NCBI RefSeq assembly: GCF_030758415.1
Contig: NZ_CP132334.1
Span: 62,001 to 126,000 of the forward strand
Source: Parvularcula sp. IMCC14364
GTDB lineage: Bacteria > Pseudomonadota > Alphaproteobacteria > Caulobacterales > Parvularculaceae
Direction: 5' to 3'
Length of the DNA: 64,000 nt
Position 1 is the first letter of the stretch, and each line of letters opens with the position of its first letter. The translations under genes were made by a program, and so were the position numbers. Positions 1-8,502 of this stretch are shown here, one piece after another. The notes under the pieces were generated by a model, which saw only the letters and a list, made by a program, of their open reading frames with translations, was not told the DNA's origin and ran no database searches.

Positions 1-687
1 TGTGACCTGGCGCGGCAAAAAAAAATTGCCGTCTATCTTGGCATCATGGAGCGCGCGCCGGACAGGGGTGGGCATACGCTTTATGCAAGCATCGTCTATA
101 TCTCGCCTGAGGGCATCGTTGGTTCTGTCCACCGCAAACTTCAGCCCACATATGATGAACGGCTGGTCTGGGGCCCGAGCGATGGTCATGGGTTGCGGGT
201 ACATCCGCTGGGCAACTTCACAGTCGGTGGTCTGAATTGCTGGGAAAACTGGCTGCCTCTTGCCCGCGCATCGCTTTACGGGCAGGGGGAAGACCTGCAT
301 GTCTCGATCTGGCCGGGCGGGCTGCACAATACGCAGGATCTGCCGGTTTTCATCGCCAAAGAGGCCCGGTCCTATGTTATCGCCGTCTCGGGCCTGATGC
401 GTAAAACAGATATTCCGGATGATTTTCCCCATGCCGATGAGATTGCCGCCAATGCCGGGGACTTTATGGCGAATGGGGCGTCCTGTATTGCTGCGCCGGA
501 TGGAAGCTGGGTTATTGAGCCGGTGATTGGCGAGGAAGCGCTGTTGATTGCGGATATAGACCAGGCGCAGGTGCGCCGTGAACGCCAGAACCTTGACGTT
601 GTTGGTCACTATTCCCGGCCGGATGTCACCCGTCTGATGGTGAATCGCGAACGGCAATCAACGGTGCAGTTCAAGGATCAGGATTGA
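1..687 (+). CDS. carbon-nitrogen hydrolase (nitrilase family), 5' truncated
   Basis: This is the C-terminal part of a nitrilase-superfamily enzyme, which hydrolyses nitriles or amides through a Glu-Lys-Cys triad. The reading frame is open from base 1, so the start and the catalytic Glu lie outside the window. The Lys region (HRKLQPTYDE, about bases 133-162) and the nucleophile region GGLNCWENW are present, with the Cys codon at 238-240. The Trp after the Cys is usual for aliphatic nitrilases and cyanide hydratases. The next gene starts 3 bp after the stop, so it is probably co-transcribed. Family assignment is firm; substrate unknown. Confidence 0.85.
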   Translation, partial: CDLARQKKIAVYLGIMERAPDRGGHTLYASIVYISPEGIVGSVHRKLQPTYDERLVWGPSDGHGLRVHPLGNFTVGGLNCWENWLPLARASLYGQGEDLHVSIWPGGLHNTQDLPVFIAKEARSYVIAVSGLMRKTDIPDDFPHADEIAANAGDFMANGASCIAAPDGSWVIEPVIGEEALLIADIDQAQVRRERQNLDVVGHYSRPDVTRLMVNRERQSTVQFKDQD

Positions 688-690
688 TCG

Positions 691-1122
691 ATGACAGCTT
701 TCCAACTGCTCGTTGTATTTTCAGTGGTGTCGATCAGCCTGATGGCTTTTCTATTGCATCGGTTGGGGCAGTCAACAAACCACGCTTTTACAGATGGTGC
801 GGCAGCCGGGTCAGTTTTTCTGGAAGAATTTCCCGACAGTCGCGTCGATAAGGTGGCGCTCTCTGGGGACGGGCGTGCCGCCATGCTGACACTTGCCAAT
901 GAGCCTTACATTGGTCTGGTGCGGGCCATGGGTAAATTCTCTCTCGCACGAAAAGTAGGCCCGCAGAGTGTACGCTCTGTCGAGGTTCATGAGACAACTG
1001 TGAAACTGAAATTGCGGGATTTTGCCGATCCTGATTTTTCGATTACATTCAGTGAAACAAAAGAGGCTGAACGCTGGGCCGGTTACTTCGGTCCGCTGGA
1101 GGAGCAGGAAACACATGCCTGA
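691..1122 (+). CDS. hypothetical protein with N-terminal membrane anchor
   Basis: A 143-residue protein of unknown function. Residues 1-22 (MTAFQLLVVFSVVSISLMAF) form one hydrophobic segment, and the rest is a soluble mixed-charge domain. It starts 3 bp after the nitrilase stop and its last 8 bp overlap the start of the sterol-desaturase-like gene. The three are therefore probably one operon with translational coupling. The N-terminal segment reads as a signal-anchor rather than a cleaved signal. I recognise no family. Confidence 0.65.
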   Translation: MTAFQLLVVFSVVSISLMAFLLHRLGQSTNHAFTDGAAAGSVFLEEFPDSRVDKVALSGDGRAAMLTLANEPYIGLVRAMGKFSLARKVGPQSVRSVEVHETTVKLKLRDFADPDFSITFSETKEAERWAGYFGPLEEQETHA

Positions 1123-2134
1123 AATGCCAGACCTGCCAAAAGTCGAGGAATTCGCCGGTCCCATTTACATGGTACTGATCCTGCTGGAGATTTTTCTGAT
1201 CACTGGCAAGAAGGCAAAAGGCCTTTATGAGACACGTGATGCGACTGTCAGTGTTGCCATGGGGCTGGGCAGTGCGGTTGTGCCTTTGCTGATCGGCGGT
1301 ATTGTTCTGGCAGGTATCTATGCGATCCTGTTCTGGTTTTATCAGTTCGCGCCGGTCAAATGGGAATTTACACTCTGGGCATTTCTCGCCTGTTTCCTGC
1401 TGGATGATCTGCGCTATTACTGGTCACACCGGTTCAGCCACACTATTCGCTGGGGCTGGGCCAATCATGTGATCCACCACTCCAGCCAGCACTATAATCT
1501 GTCCACGGCCTTGCGACAGCCCTGGTTCAGTTTCACCACAGGCTTTTTCGTGTTGAAGATACCGCTGGTTTTGCTGGGCTTTCACCCGGCAATGATCGCC
1601 TTTGCCGGGTCTGTGAACCTGCTTTATCAGTTTTTTATTCATACGGAGACTGTAGGGCGGATGCATCCATGGATAGAGGCCGTCTTCAATACGCCGTCCC
1701 ATCACCGGGTTCACCATGGCCGCAACCCGCGTTATCTCGACTCGAATTATGCGGGTGTCCTGATTATCTGGGACAAGCTGTTTGGTACTTTCGTGCCGGA
1801 GGATGATACCGAACCGGTACGTTACGGGATCATCAAAAGCCTTGGCACGTTCAACCCATTACGGGTGGCCACGCATGAATATGTTGCTATCGGGCAGGAT
1901 GTCTCGCGGCGCGGGCTGTCGCTGAAACAGCGCCTTGCTTATGTTTTTGCGCCCCCGGGCTGGAGCCATGATGGCAGCCGCAAGGGCTCGCGCGCGCTCA
2001 AGGCTGACTTTGTGGAGAAACACCCAGAGCTGGCCGGGCGACCCGGATTGCCCTTGTCGGGTTCTGGCATGATGCAGGCACCTGATACGCGTGAAGCGAC
2101 TGCTTCAGGTTCGCCTCAGGGTACCAATGTCTGA
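1115..2134 (+). CDS. sterol desaturase / fatty acid hydroxylase family membrane protein
   Basis: A 339-residue integral membrane di-iron oxygenase-like protein. The histidine boxes are visible: HRFSH, then HVIHHSSQHYN, then HHRVHH followed by the NPxYLDSNYAG region. Hydrophobic segments precede the first box and lie between boxes. This family hydroxylates or desaturates sterols, fatty acids or alkylglycerols; the substrate here cannot be told. I chose the ATG at 1115 because a GGAGGAG sequence lies about 10 bases upstream and it overlaps the preceding gene by 8 bp. A longer in-frame opening from 1022 would lie inside that gene. The C-terminal 40 residues are Gly/Ser/Pro-rich. Confidence 0.88.
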   Translation: MPEMPDLPKVEEFAGPIYMVLILLEIFLITGKKAKGLYETRDATVSVAMGLGSAVVPLLIGGIVLAGIYAILFWFYQFAPVKWEFTLWAFLACFLLDDLRYYWSHRFSHTIRWGWANHVIHHSSQHYNLSTALRQPWFSFTTGFFVLKIPLVLLGFHPAMIAFAGSVNLLYQFFIHTETVGRMHPWIEAVFNTPSHHRVHHGRNPRYLDSNYAGVLIIWDKLFGTFVPEDDTEPVRYGIIKSLGTFNPLRVATHEYVAIGQDVSRRGLSLKQRLAYVFAPPGWSHDGSRKGSRALKADFVEKHPELAGRPGLPLSGSGMMQAPDTREATASGSPQGTNV

Positions 2135-2473
2135 TTTTTTGCTGCAGGTGCGAAAGAAAGCCGCATTGGCCAGACCACATGGTGGCCTTTACGACACACC
2201 ACGCTTCCAAATATCCCGAACAGTCTATTAAAAGGCTGACAGCTCGCAATCAAAGTGCTGTTTATATTGACGCAAAGTCCGTCAGCCGAGGGGGCATTCG
2301 CTGGCGGATCCCGAGACACTGCGTCTGAAAACTGTCAGACGGCGGTAGAGGGGACGAGGCGGCGCACTTAATTGTGCGCCGCTTTGCCATATCCGGGCTT
2401 CACTCCTTGCGGCATGTGGCAACCAGCCCTAGATACTGAAGTGATCGTCATATCTTGTTACGGGGCCTGCCTC
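2135..2473. other. intergenic region with one strong hairpin
   Basis: This is a 339-bp gap between the sterol-desaturase-like gene and yggT. It has no convincing ORF. Its only clear structure is a perfect 9-bp stem with a 6-base loop at 2359-2382, annotated separately. I recognise no tRNA, riboswitch or SRP RNA. Confidence 0.5.
2359..2385 (+). terminator. perfect inverted repeat, possible terminator
   Basis: GCGGCGCAC (2359-2367) pairs with GTGCGCCGC (2374-2382) around a TTAATT loop, followed by only TTT before a G. The stem is strong but the U-run is short. It may terminate the upstream operon or be a protein-binding palindrome in the yggT leader. Confidence 0.45.
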
Positions 2474-2755
2474 ATGGGATTCATTGCCTACATCTTGTAT
2501 CAACTCATCGGCCTGTTCATCTTCGTGCTGTTCGCCTGGATTATTCTTGGCTGGCTCATTGCATTCGGTGTGTTGAGTTACCAGACACCGCTGGTCGCCA
2601 ATATCATGGCCTTTTGTGATGCTCTGACGCGCCCGGCACTTGAACCCATCCGCAAGATCATTCCAGCGATCGGTGGTATTGATATCAGTCCTATTTTTCT
2701 GCTGATCGCTCTCAACGCGGTGCAAATATACATCCTGCGCCCGCTGATGGGCTGA
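2474..2755 (+). CDS. YggT family membrane protein
   Basis: A 93-residue protein with two hydrophobic segments, about residues 5-30 and 70-88. Between them is the family's conserved stretch (LTRPALEPIRKIIPAIGGIDISPI). YggT proteins are small inner-membrane proteins linked to osmotic tolerance and, in other bacteria, to division or SepF-type functions; the exact role is unsettled. I chose the ATG at 2474 (MGFIAY) because it gives the normal family length. The in-frame opening from 2372 adds a non-conserved leader that runs through the hairpin. The gene converges on the YdeI-like gene with a 12-bp gap. Confidence 0.88.
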   Translation: MGFIAYILYQLIGLFIFVLFAWIILGWLIAFGVLSYQTPLVANIMAFCDALTRPALEPIRKIIPAIGGIDISPIFLLIALNAVQIYILRPLMG

Positions 2756-2767
2756 GCGCGGCGGGTT

Positions 2768-3403
2768 TCAGCGCTCCATTGCCCCTTTGCCGGAAATAAT
2801 TTTTTCGCGGAATTTACCGATACGGTTGTATCGCGTCTCTGGTTTTTTGGCCGAGTTGAGATTGATCACATAACTTTTCTGCCGGCCCGGCGTGAGCGCA
2901 TCAAAGGCTTCCGCCAGTTCCGGGTCCGCCGCCAGTGCATTAACCAGCTCATCCGGCAGGCTGAGTTCTGTTTCTATCTTCTCCGGCCTGACATTGTTCT
3001 CGGCATATTGCATGGCTTCCAGAAGATAGCCGCTGATAGAGGCTTTCAGCTTTGCAACCTGTTCGTTCTGCGTGAAGGGGATCATGTCCGCATATTGTGT
3101 GTTCGGCCCCTGCTTTTGCAGGATGTTGTCAGGGTCCTTCATCAGCGCTGCGTAAAAAAAACTCAGGCGGAAATTGTCTCTGAAAGCGCCGATGATCGCA
3201 ATGTTTCTGCCCGCATGTGTATAGCAAGGGTGACCCCATTTCACAGTTTCGGTCAGCCCGGCAGCCGTGCAAATCTGTCGCAGCGCTTTCAGGCCGGGTT
3301 CCCATTGTTTTGTTGAGCAGTCCGGTGTGTCAAATCGCTCGCAACGGCCACAGCCCTTTGAAAAATAATCCTCAATGTTGGTGATCATGGTTCTATCTGG
3401 CAT
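2768..3403 (-). CDS. YdeI/OmpD-associated family protein with DUF1801-like domain
   Basis: A 211-residue cytosolic protein. The N-terminal half (about residues 25-125, including KWGHPCYTHAGRNIAIIGAF) resembles the DUF1801/YdhG fold. The C-terminal segment LTPGRQKSYVINLNSAKK followed by TRxNRIxKxxExIxxGKG is the YdeI hallmark. Function is unknown; members occur widely as stand-alone genes. An alternative start at residue 6 (MITNIEDYF) is possible. The N-terminal Cys cluster (CGRCERFDTPDC) is unusual and might bind a metal, but this is only suggested by residue spacing. Confidence 0.8.
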   Translation of the reverse strand: MPDRTMITNIEDYFSKGCGRCERFDTPDCSTKQWEPGLKALRQICTAAGLTETVKWGHPCYTHAGRNIAIIGAFRDNFRLSFFYAALMKDPDNILQKQGPNTQYADMIPFTQNEQVAKLKASISGYLLEAMQYAENNVRPEKIETELSLPDELVNALAADPELAEAFDALTPGRQKSYVINLNSAKKPETRYNRIGKFREKIISGKGAMER

Positions 3404-3663
3404 CGGCCAAACCTCCGATGGAAATTCTTGAGCGCTGGTTCTGGCTGCAGGCGGTCCTCGGCAATCCGGTCAGCGCAGAGACACTTTACCCGCAAGCCAG
3501 GAAACCATCACCCCGGTACGGGCCATGCCATATCCTGCCACTCTTCACAGGCCAAGCAGCGAAAAAAATCAGCAATCAATGGCTTCGATGCTCATCATCA
3601 AGTTTTTGGTCCGGCAGAATATTACACTTGCATTAGCCCCAGACAATGCACACCTGAACCGGT

Positions 3664-4290
3664 ATGAAGTTTTCAGGTCTGCCCCGTAAAAAAATACTCA
3701 TGACAACCGCCATGGCGGCTTTGGCTACAGCGCTTGCGGGCGGTGCCACGGCGCAGGCTGATGATGTCAGTGCTGGTCAGACACCGACCGCGCAATATGA
3801 ATATAGCTCTTCTCTAGTGGCAGGCAGTCCTGATCAGAGCGATCCTGCAACCAGTGTGGTTGTGGATACAGGCTCAAGGTGGCTTGCTGTGACAGCCCTC
3901 TCGGGTTTGCTCGCCAGTGCTTTTACCTTGTTTGGCGCGAACAGACTGTTGCAGTTTTTCGCCAGTGCCGGAAACTGGCTGGGCAGCAGTACTAAGAAGG
4001 CTGCTTCTGCATCATGGTCCGCCACCAAGGCCACTGCCTCGGCGGCTGGCAGGGTCGGTGCGCGCGTATCCCGAAAGCCGATGCGGGTTCTGTTTCTGGT
4101 TGGAGGCCTGACGCTTTTCGCCCTCACCGGCATTGCCTGGTTTGATATTGAATGGCAGGCCGGATTATTGACCGGCGCCGGCGCGGCAAGCGCCGCAGCA
4201 TATGGGTTTGACCGGACGGGTAAGTTTGTCAGAAATCTCATGGCTAAAGTCCCCGGCAGGCGCAGGGCCGAGCAGGTGAAGCCGGCCTAA
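3664..4290 (+). CDS. hypothetical exported/membrane protein
   Basis: 208 residues with no family I recognise. Residues 1-33 look like a signal peptide (KK, then an Ala-rich core ending ATAQA-DD). Further hydrophobic stretches lie at about residues 78-102 (WLAVTALSGLLASAFTLFGANRLL) and 138-175. Between them is an Ala/Ser/Lys-rich amphipathic segment (SSTKKAASASWSATKATAS). The C-terminus is basic (KVPGRRRAEQVKPA), suggesting a cytosolic tail. It stands alone, with 260 bp of featureless sequence upstream. The start is the only ATG before the signal peptide. Confidence 0.65.
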   Translation: MKFSGLPRKKILMTTAMAALATALAGGATAQADDVSAGQTPTAQYEYSSSLVAGSPDQSDPATSVVVDTGSRWLAVTALSGLLASAFTLFGANRLLQFFASAGNWLGSSTKKAASASWSATKATASAAGRVGARVSRKPMRVLFLVGGLTLFALTGIAWFDIEWQAGLLTGAGAASAAAYGFDRTGKFVRNLMAKVPGRRRAEQVKPA

Positions 4291-4437
4291 TAGGCACGGC
4301 GTTTCAGCTTGGCACAGTTTTTCTGAGTAATATCAATGATTTGGGCAATTTTGACCACTCATGGCCCTAATTTGGCCGCAAAACCATTCCATATGATAGA
4401 CATGAACATGATGAGCCCCCCGATCATAAAACACACA

Positions 4438-4467
4438 GCCGGAACGTATCCCGGCCAAAATTTTTTA
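4438..4467 (+). terminator. weak hairpin with T-run
   Basis: GCCGG (4438-4442) pairs with CCGGC (4451-4455), followed by CAAAATTTTTTATG. It may terminate transcripts from the 3664-4290 gene. The stem is short. Confidence 0.35.
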
Positions 4468-4563
4468 TGTGCGCGCGCTCAAGATGGCCTTGATGGTCTC
4501 ATTCTCCAGGTTTCCAGATACTGATTTTTTTACGACTACCAACTTGCACCCCTCACCTTCTCA

Positions 4564-4591
4564 GCCCCCGCCACGTGCGGGGGCTTTTTTT
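4564..4591 (+). terminator. rho-independent terminator
   Basis: GCCCCCGC (4564-4571) pairs with GCGGGGGC (4577-4584) around CACGT and is followed by a run of T. It lies 80 bp upstream of the rpe ATG, so it ends a short upstream transcript or acts as an attenuator for rpe. Confidence 0.8.
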
Positions 4592-4673
4592 GGGAAAAAC
4601 GAAACATGGAATTCACGTATGAGAGGCCGTGCCAATGTTGCTTTTTGCAGGCGGCGCAGGATAAGAAAAACCT

Positions 4674-5339
4674 ATGTCTGTCCTGATTTCCCCTTCCATT
4701 CTTTCCGCAGATTTTGCCTGTCTCGGAGAAGAAGTGCGCGCTGTAGATGTTGCCGGTGCTGACATGATCCATGTTGATGTCATGGATGGTCATTTCGTCC
4801 CTAATCTGACGATTGGCCCAGCGGTGGTCAAGGCATTGCGCCCCCATTCTCAAAAGCCCTTCGACGTGCATCTGATGATTTCGCCCGTAGATGCTTACAT
4901 TCCTGATTTTGCCGAGGCAGGTGCGGACATCATCACCATCCACCCAGAAGCGGGGCCGCATTTGCACCGCTCCCTTCAACTGATCCGCTCTCTGGGCAAG
5001 AAAGCGGGCGTGGCGCTGAACCCGGCCACACCAGCGGAACTGATCGCACCGGTTTTGGACAGCATTGATCTGGTGCTGGTGATGAGTGTTAATCCGGGGT
5101 TCGGTGGGCAGAAATTTATCGACAGTCAGCTTGAAAAAATTCGTCAGCTGCGCGGCATGATTGATTGTAGTGGATATGATATCATGCTTGAAGTTGATGG
5201 CGGTGTGAATGCTGAAACAGTCCCCGGTGTCATTGCTGCCGGGGCAACAGCGCTTGTTGCTGGCAGCGCAGTGTTCAGGGGCGATCCCGGCGCGTATGCT
5301 GACAATATCCGTGCGCTGCGTGTCAACGGAGTGGCCTGA
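4674..5339 (+). CDS. rpe: ribulose-phosphate 3-epimerase
   Basis: A 221-residue TIM-barrel enzyme interconverting ribulose 5-phosphate and xylulose 5-phosphate in the pentose phosphate pathway. The family landmarks are complete. [10 protein letters not shown] is at the start; the metal and catalytic residues are in [12 protein letters not shown] (His and Asp) and [18 protein letters not shown] follows; and the second catalytic Asp is in EVDGGVN. VAGSAVF is the phosphate-binding loop. Length is normal. A GCAGGATAAGAAAA purine-rich stretch precedes the ATG. It is followed after 6 bp by the heparinase-like gene, a plausible operon. Confidence 0.97.
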   Translation: MSVLISPSILSADFACLGEEVRAVDVAGADMIHVDVMDGHFVPNLTIGPAVVKALRPHSQKPFDVHLMISPVDAYIPDFAEAGADIITIHPEAGPHLHRSLQLIRSLGKKAGVALNPATPAELIAPVLDSIDLVLVMSVNPGFGGQKFIDSQLEKIRQLRGMIDCSGYDIMLEVDGGVNAETVPGVIAAGATALVAGSAVFRGDPGAYADNIRALRVNGVA

Positions 5340-5345
5340 GTGTAA

Positions 5346-7052
5346 ATGGCGAAATCCAGTCGAAAACAGACTCCCTATGCTGCGAATGTCAGTGCCAGAA
5401 AGCCCTGGCGACATTGGCATGACGGTCTGTTTTATGAACTGCAATTAAATGGCCCTGCGCCAGACCGTTTGACGTTCAATCTTGTAAATCCGTACAAGCC
5501 GGACACCACAGATGCAATAGAACTGCTGAAGCAGTATGAGAATGAGCAACTTCATATTTCATCTATCAGTCAGCATCAGGAGGGGTTTCTGACACCCTGG
5601 CGTGACCTCTGTTCTGAAGACCTCAAATATCGTCGGTATCATTCTTTTGCCTGGCTCGCTGGGATGGCCGCCGGGGGACAGTCCAGCTTGCCTGCTGCAA
5701 GAGCCATGGTTGATGGATGGCTGCATTATAACGAGAAGTACCAGCCAGAAACATGGCATCCACATCTGGTATGTGACCGGCTCTGGCATCTGGCCCGCGA
5801 TGGGCAATGGTTGATGCGCGGCGCAGAGGCCACCTGGCGCTCCCGCCTTTTATCCTCTATGGCGCGCCAGACGCGACACCTTGCCAAGGCCGTGGCACGG
5901 GTTGAGGAACCTGTCGAGCGATTGTTCAGTGCCATGACATTGATCCTGATGGGTTTGGCATTGCCGCATCATCGCACTTGCGAAGAGCAGGGCAGCACCC
6001 TTTTGCGTCGTGAATTGCGACTGCAATTAAGAGCGGACGGTGGTCACATCAGCCGCAATCCGTCGTTGCAGCTGCGCATTACATTATGCCTGCAGGATCT
6101 GATGAAGGCCTATCGGCTGTTGTCTCTGTCGGCACCGAATTTCCTGCATCACGCGGTGAGCCGGACAACCGACATGACGGAGTTTTTCCGCTGTGGCGAC
6201 GGCAGACTTGCTGTTTTCAATCAGGGAACAGAGGATGACCCGAAGGCGCTTGCAAGAGCGTTGTCCTTTGACAGTGTGGCCCGTAACCGGATTGATTTTG
6301 CCTCACAGTCAGGGTTCCAGCGTCTTTATGGCGCGCGTACCTATTTGTATGCTGACATTGGTGTGCCTGCAGCCAGTCCGGGCAGAGTCTCAAATGAGAT
6401 TGCTGATAGCGCAAAAGGGACATTCGCGATCCAGTTTTCTGCCGGTCGCCAGCGGATCATCACAAATTGTGGTTCTGCCAATGCGCTCGCAACGCCTGAT
6501 TCCGGCTTGTCGCTGGCTGAGTACCGGCAATGGCATGAAGCCCTTGCCGGGCCTGATGCCCATTCAGGCCTTTGTGTTGACGGCGTTGATACGCCTTTCT
6601 CCGGAACAGCACGTAACGGTGCAGGTGGAAATAGCTACCATCACCTGGAAGAAGATCGTCACGGACAACTCCTGGAGCTCGAGCGCACTGACGTGCCCGG
6701 CGCAACAGGCTGTACGCATCGACGGCGTCTTTTTCTGGGTATCGACGGGGATGATTTGCGCGGGGAAGATGTGCTGATCCCCCCAGGGGGGGAGAGCGCC
6801 CCCAAATGGCTGCTGCGGTTCCATTTATATCCCGGGATCAAGGCGTCGCTGTCGCGTGATCGACATACTGTGATCCTTGTCACTCCACAAAATGAAGGAT
6901 GGCGCTTTATAGCGGGTGACGCGATGATGGAGCTGGCACCCAGCATATATTGTGGTGTTGAGGGGCCGGTGCAGAAAATAGAACAGATTATCGTGAAACC
7001 GGCGCGCGCCAGAGGTGTTGTACAACAGGTTAAGTGGGCGCTGAAAAAGTGA
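5346..7052 (+). CDS. heparinase II/III family protein
   Basis: A 568-residue protein of the alphaproteobacterial heparinase II/III-like family. The N-terminal half is alpha-helical and toroid-like (about residues 60-290, with WHPHLVCDRLWHLARDG). The C-terminal half is beta-rich (about residues 320-560, with SYHHLEEDRHGQLLELER). Characterised relatives are uronate polysaccharide lyases. These cytosolic-looking members, which have no signal peptide, have no established substrate and are often found next to housekeeping genes. Here the gene lies 6 bp after rpe. The start ATG has no clear Shine-Dalgarno of its own, so coupling to rpe is likely. Confidence 0.85.
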   Translation: MAKSSRKQTPYAANVSARKPWRHWHDGLFYELQLNGPAPDRLTFNLVNPYKPDTTDAIELLKQYENEQLHISSISQHQEGFLTPWRDLCSEDLKYRRYHSFAWLAGMAAGGQSSLPAARAMVDGWLHYNEKYQPETWHPHLVCDRLWHLARDGQWLMRGAEATWRSRLLSSMARQTRHLAKAVARVEEPVERLFSAMTLILMGLALPHHRTCEEQGSTLLRRELRLQLRADGGHISRNPSLQLRITLCLQDLMKAYRLLSLSAPNFLHHAVSRTTDMTEFFRCGDGRLAVFNQGTEDDPKALARALSFDSVARNRIDFASQSGFQRLYGARTYLYADIGVPAASPGRVSNEIADSAKGTFAIQFSAGRQRIITNCGSANALATPDSGLSLAEYRQWHEALAGPDAHSGLCVDGVDTPFSGTARNGAGGNSYHHLEEDRHGQLLELERTDVPGATGCTHRRRLFLGIDGDDLRGEDVLIPPGGESAPKWLLRFHLYPGIKASLSRDRHTVILVTPQNEGWRFIAGDAMMELAPSIYCGVEGPVQKIEQIIVKPARARGVVQQVKWALKK

Positions 7053-7141
7053 CGGAATCATGAAACTGTTGCGTTCAACAGTATGGATATGTTGCGAACC
7101 TGTAATGGTCTGCTACTTTGGGCCCGACGAGGAGTAAATGC

Positions 7142-8413
7142 ATGTCAGCTGACATGAATAACGGACAACAGCACGGTTTCTGGGACAGGTTACGGGCGTT
7201 GCTGAATCCCAATGCGTCAATGGAGGCCCCCACTGAGATGGTCAGCCCCCGGCTTGCCCCTTGTGACTTGAGCGGGTTGCAAATGGATTCAACGCAGTTA
7301 TTGCGGCGCCCGCCACGGTCGATAGACCTTCATGCCGCCAGCACGTTGATGAGTGGTAAGCGAATTCTCATCACCGGCGCAGGGGGCACCATCGGCTCAG
7401 AGCTCGTGCGTCAGGCTGCTTCCTTCAAACCATCAAAGCTGGTTCTGGTGGATAATTCCGAGTTCAACCTCTATCAGATTGACATGGAAATGCGGGAGCT
7501 GGGTCTTGATGTGCCCGTGGAGGCCTATCTGGTCGATGTTTGTCGTCGCAATCACCTGACACGTCTTTTCGAGAATACGAAGCCGGAAATTGTTCTTCAT
7601 GCGGCTGCTTTCAAGCATGTACCTATTGTTGAGCAGAACCAGTCACCCGCTGCGTTGACCAATGTGCTTGGTGCCAAGAATGTTTTTGACGCATCGGTGG
7701 AATTCAAGTCCGAGGCTGTTGTGTTTATCTCCACTGATAAGGCCGTGAATCCGACGAGCTTTATGGGAGCAACCAAGCGCATTGCCGAACTCTATGCGCA
7801 GGCACTGGATGTCGCGCAAACTGACACGCGGTTTGTGACGGTGCGCTTTGGCAATGTTCTCGGCTCGACGGGATCAGTTGCGCCTCTGTTCGAGCGTCAG
7901 ATTGCTGCCGGCGGTCCTGTGACTGTGACCCACCCGGATATTTCGCGCTATTTCATGACCACGCGCGAGGCAGTGCAACTGGTGCTCCAGGCCGCCAGTC
8001 TCGACCATGGTCAACGCGGTGTCGTCACCCATGATGGGCGTATATTTGTACTCGACATGGGGGAGCCGATCCGCATCGTCGAACTGGCGAAACGAATGAT
8101 CGAAGCTCATGGCCTGAAACCGGATGAAGACATCAAAATCGAATTCACCGGCCTTCGGGCAGGGGAGAAGCTGTTCGAGGAAATTTTCCTTGATACAGAA
8201 AAGCTGATCAAGACCGGCGCTGACGGTGTTCTGTTGGCCTCGCCAACAATGATTGATCTGCCTTTGCTCAATCCGCGTTTTGCTGATGTGATCAGTTATG
8301 CCCAGAGCTGCGATGAAGTGAAACTAGCCGAAGCTGTTCACCATCTGGTGCCGGAATTTCGTGGGCCTTCTGCTGTTGCCGACATGGCGGCCTCACAAAC
8401 CGCTGCGGAATGA
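7142..8413 (+). CDS. CapD/FlaA1-type polysaccharide biosynthesis NAD(P) epimerase/dehydratase, short form
   Basis: A 423-residue extended short-chain dehydrogenase. The Rossmann motif is GAGGTIGSEL (about residue 80), then AAAFKHVPIVE and STDKAVNPTSFMGATKR with the catalytic Tyr replaced by Met, as in the C6-dehydratase/CapD group. RFGNVLGSTGSV and GLRAGEKLFEE follow. Relatives are 4,6-dehydratases acting on UDP-GlcNAc. Full-length CapD/WbpM proteins have four membrane helices and an extra Rossmann domain at the N-terminus. Here these are replaced by about 70 residues of unrelated sequence, so the product is probably soluble. I chose the ATG at 7142 because GAGGAG lies 7 bases upstream. It sits with galU and likely makes a precursor for surface glycan. 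Confidence 0.88.
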   Translation: MSADMNNGQQHGFWDRLRALLNPNASMEAPTEMVSPRLAPCDLSGLQMDSTQLLRRPPRSIDLHAASTLMSGKRILITGAGGTIGSELVRQAASFKPSKLVLVDNSEFNLYQIDMEMRELGLDVPVEAYLVDVCRRNHLTRLFENTKPEIVLHAAAFKHVPIVEQNQSPAALTNVLGAKNVFDASVEFKSEAVVFISTDKAVNPTSFMGATKRIAELYAQALDVAQTDTRFVTVRFGNVLGSTGSVAPLFERQIAAGGPVTVTHPDISRYFMTTREAVQLVLQAASLDHGQRGVVTHDGRIFVLDMGEPIRIVELAKRMIEAHGLKPDEDIKIEFTGLRAGEKLFEEIFLDTEKLIKTGADGVLLASPTMIDLPLLNPRFADVISYAQSCDEVKLAEAVHHLVPEFRGPSAVADMAASQTAAE

Positions 8414-8502
8414 GCGCGCAGCCGAGCTTGCGATTTATGTGAGACACGTCATAACGACGTCAATGCTATCCGCCCAGTTATCAATCCCTGAGGACATGCC
8501 CC

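Larger units (their letters stand above)
4291..4673. other. intergenic region upstream of rpe with two hairpins
   Basis: This 383-bp gap has no convincing gene. It contains a weak stem-loop plus T-run at 4438-4467 and a strong intrinsic terminator at 4564-4591, both on the + strand. The roughly 100 bases between them could encode a short RNA or a leader ending in the strong terminator. I could not identify a riboswitch family. Confidence 0.5.

Noticed and set aside
3404-3663. Overlapping short plus-strand frames before the 3664 gene
   Set aside because: No ribosome site, odd composition and mutual overlap; treated as non-coding.
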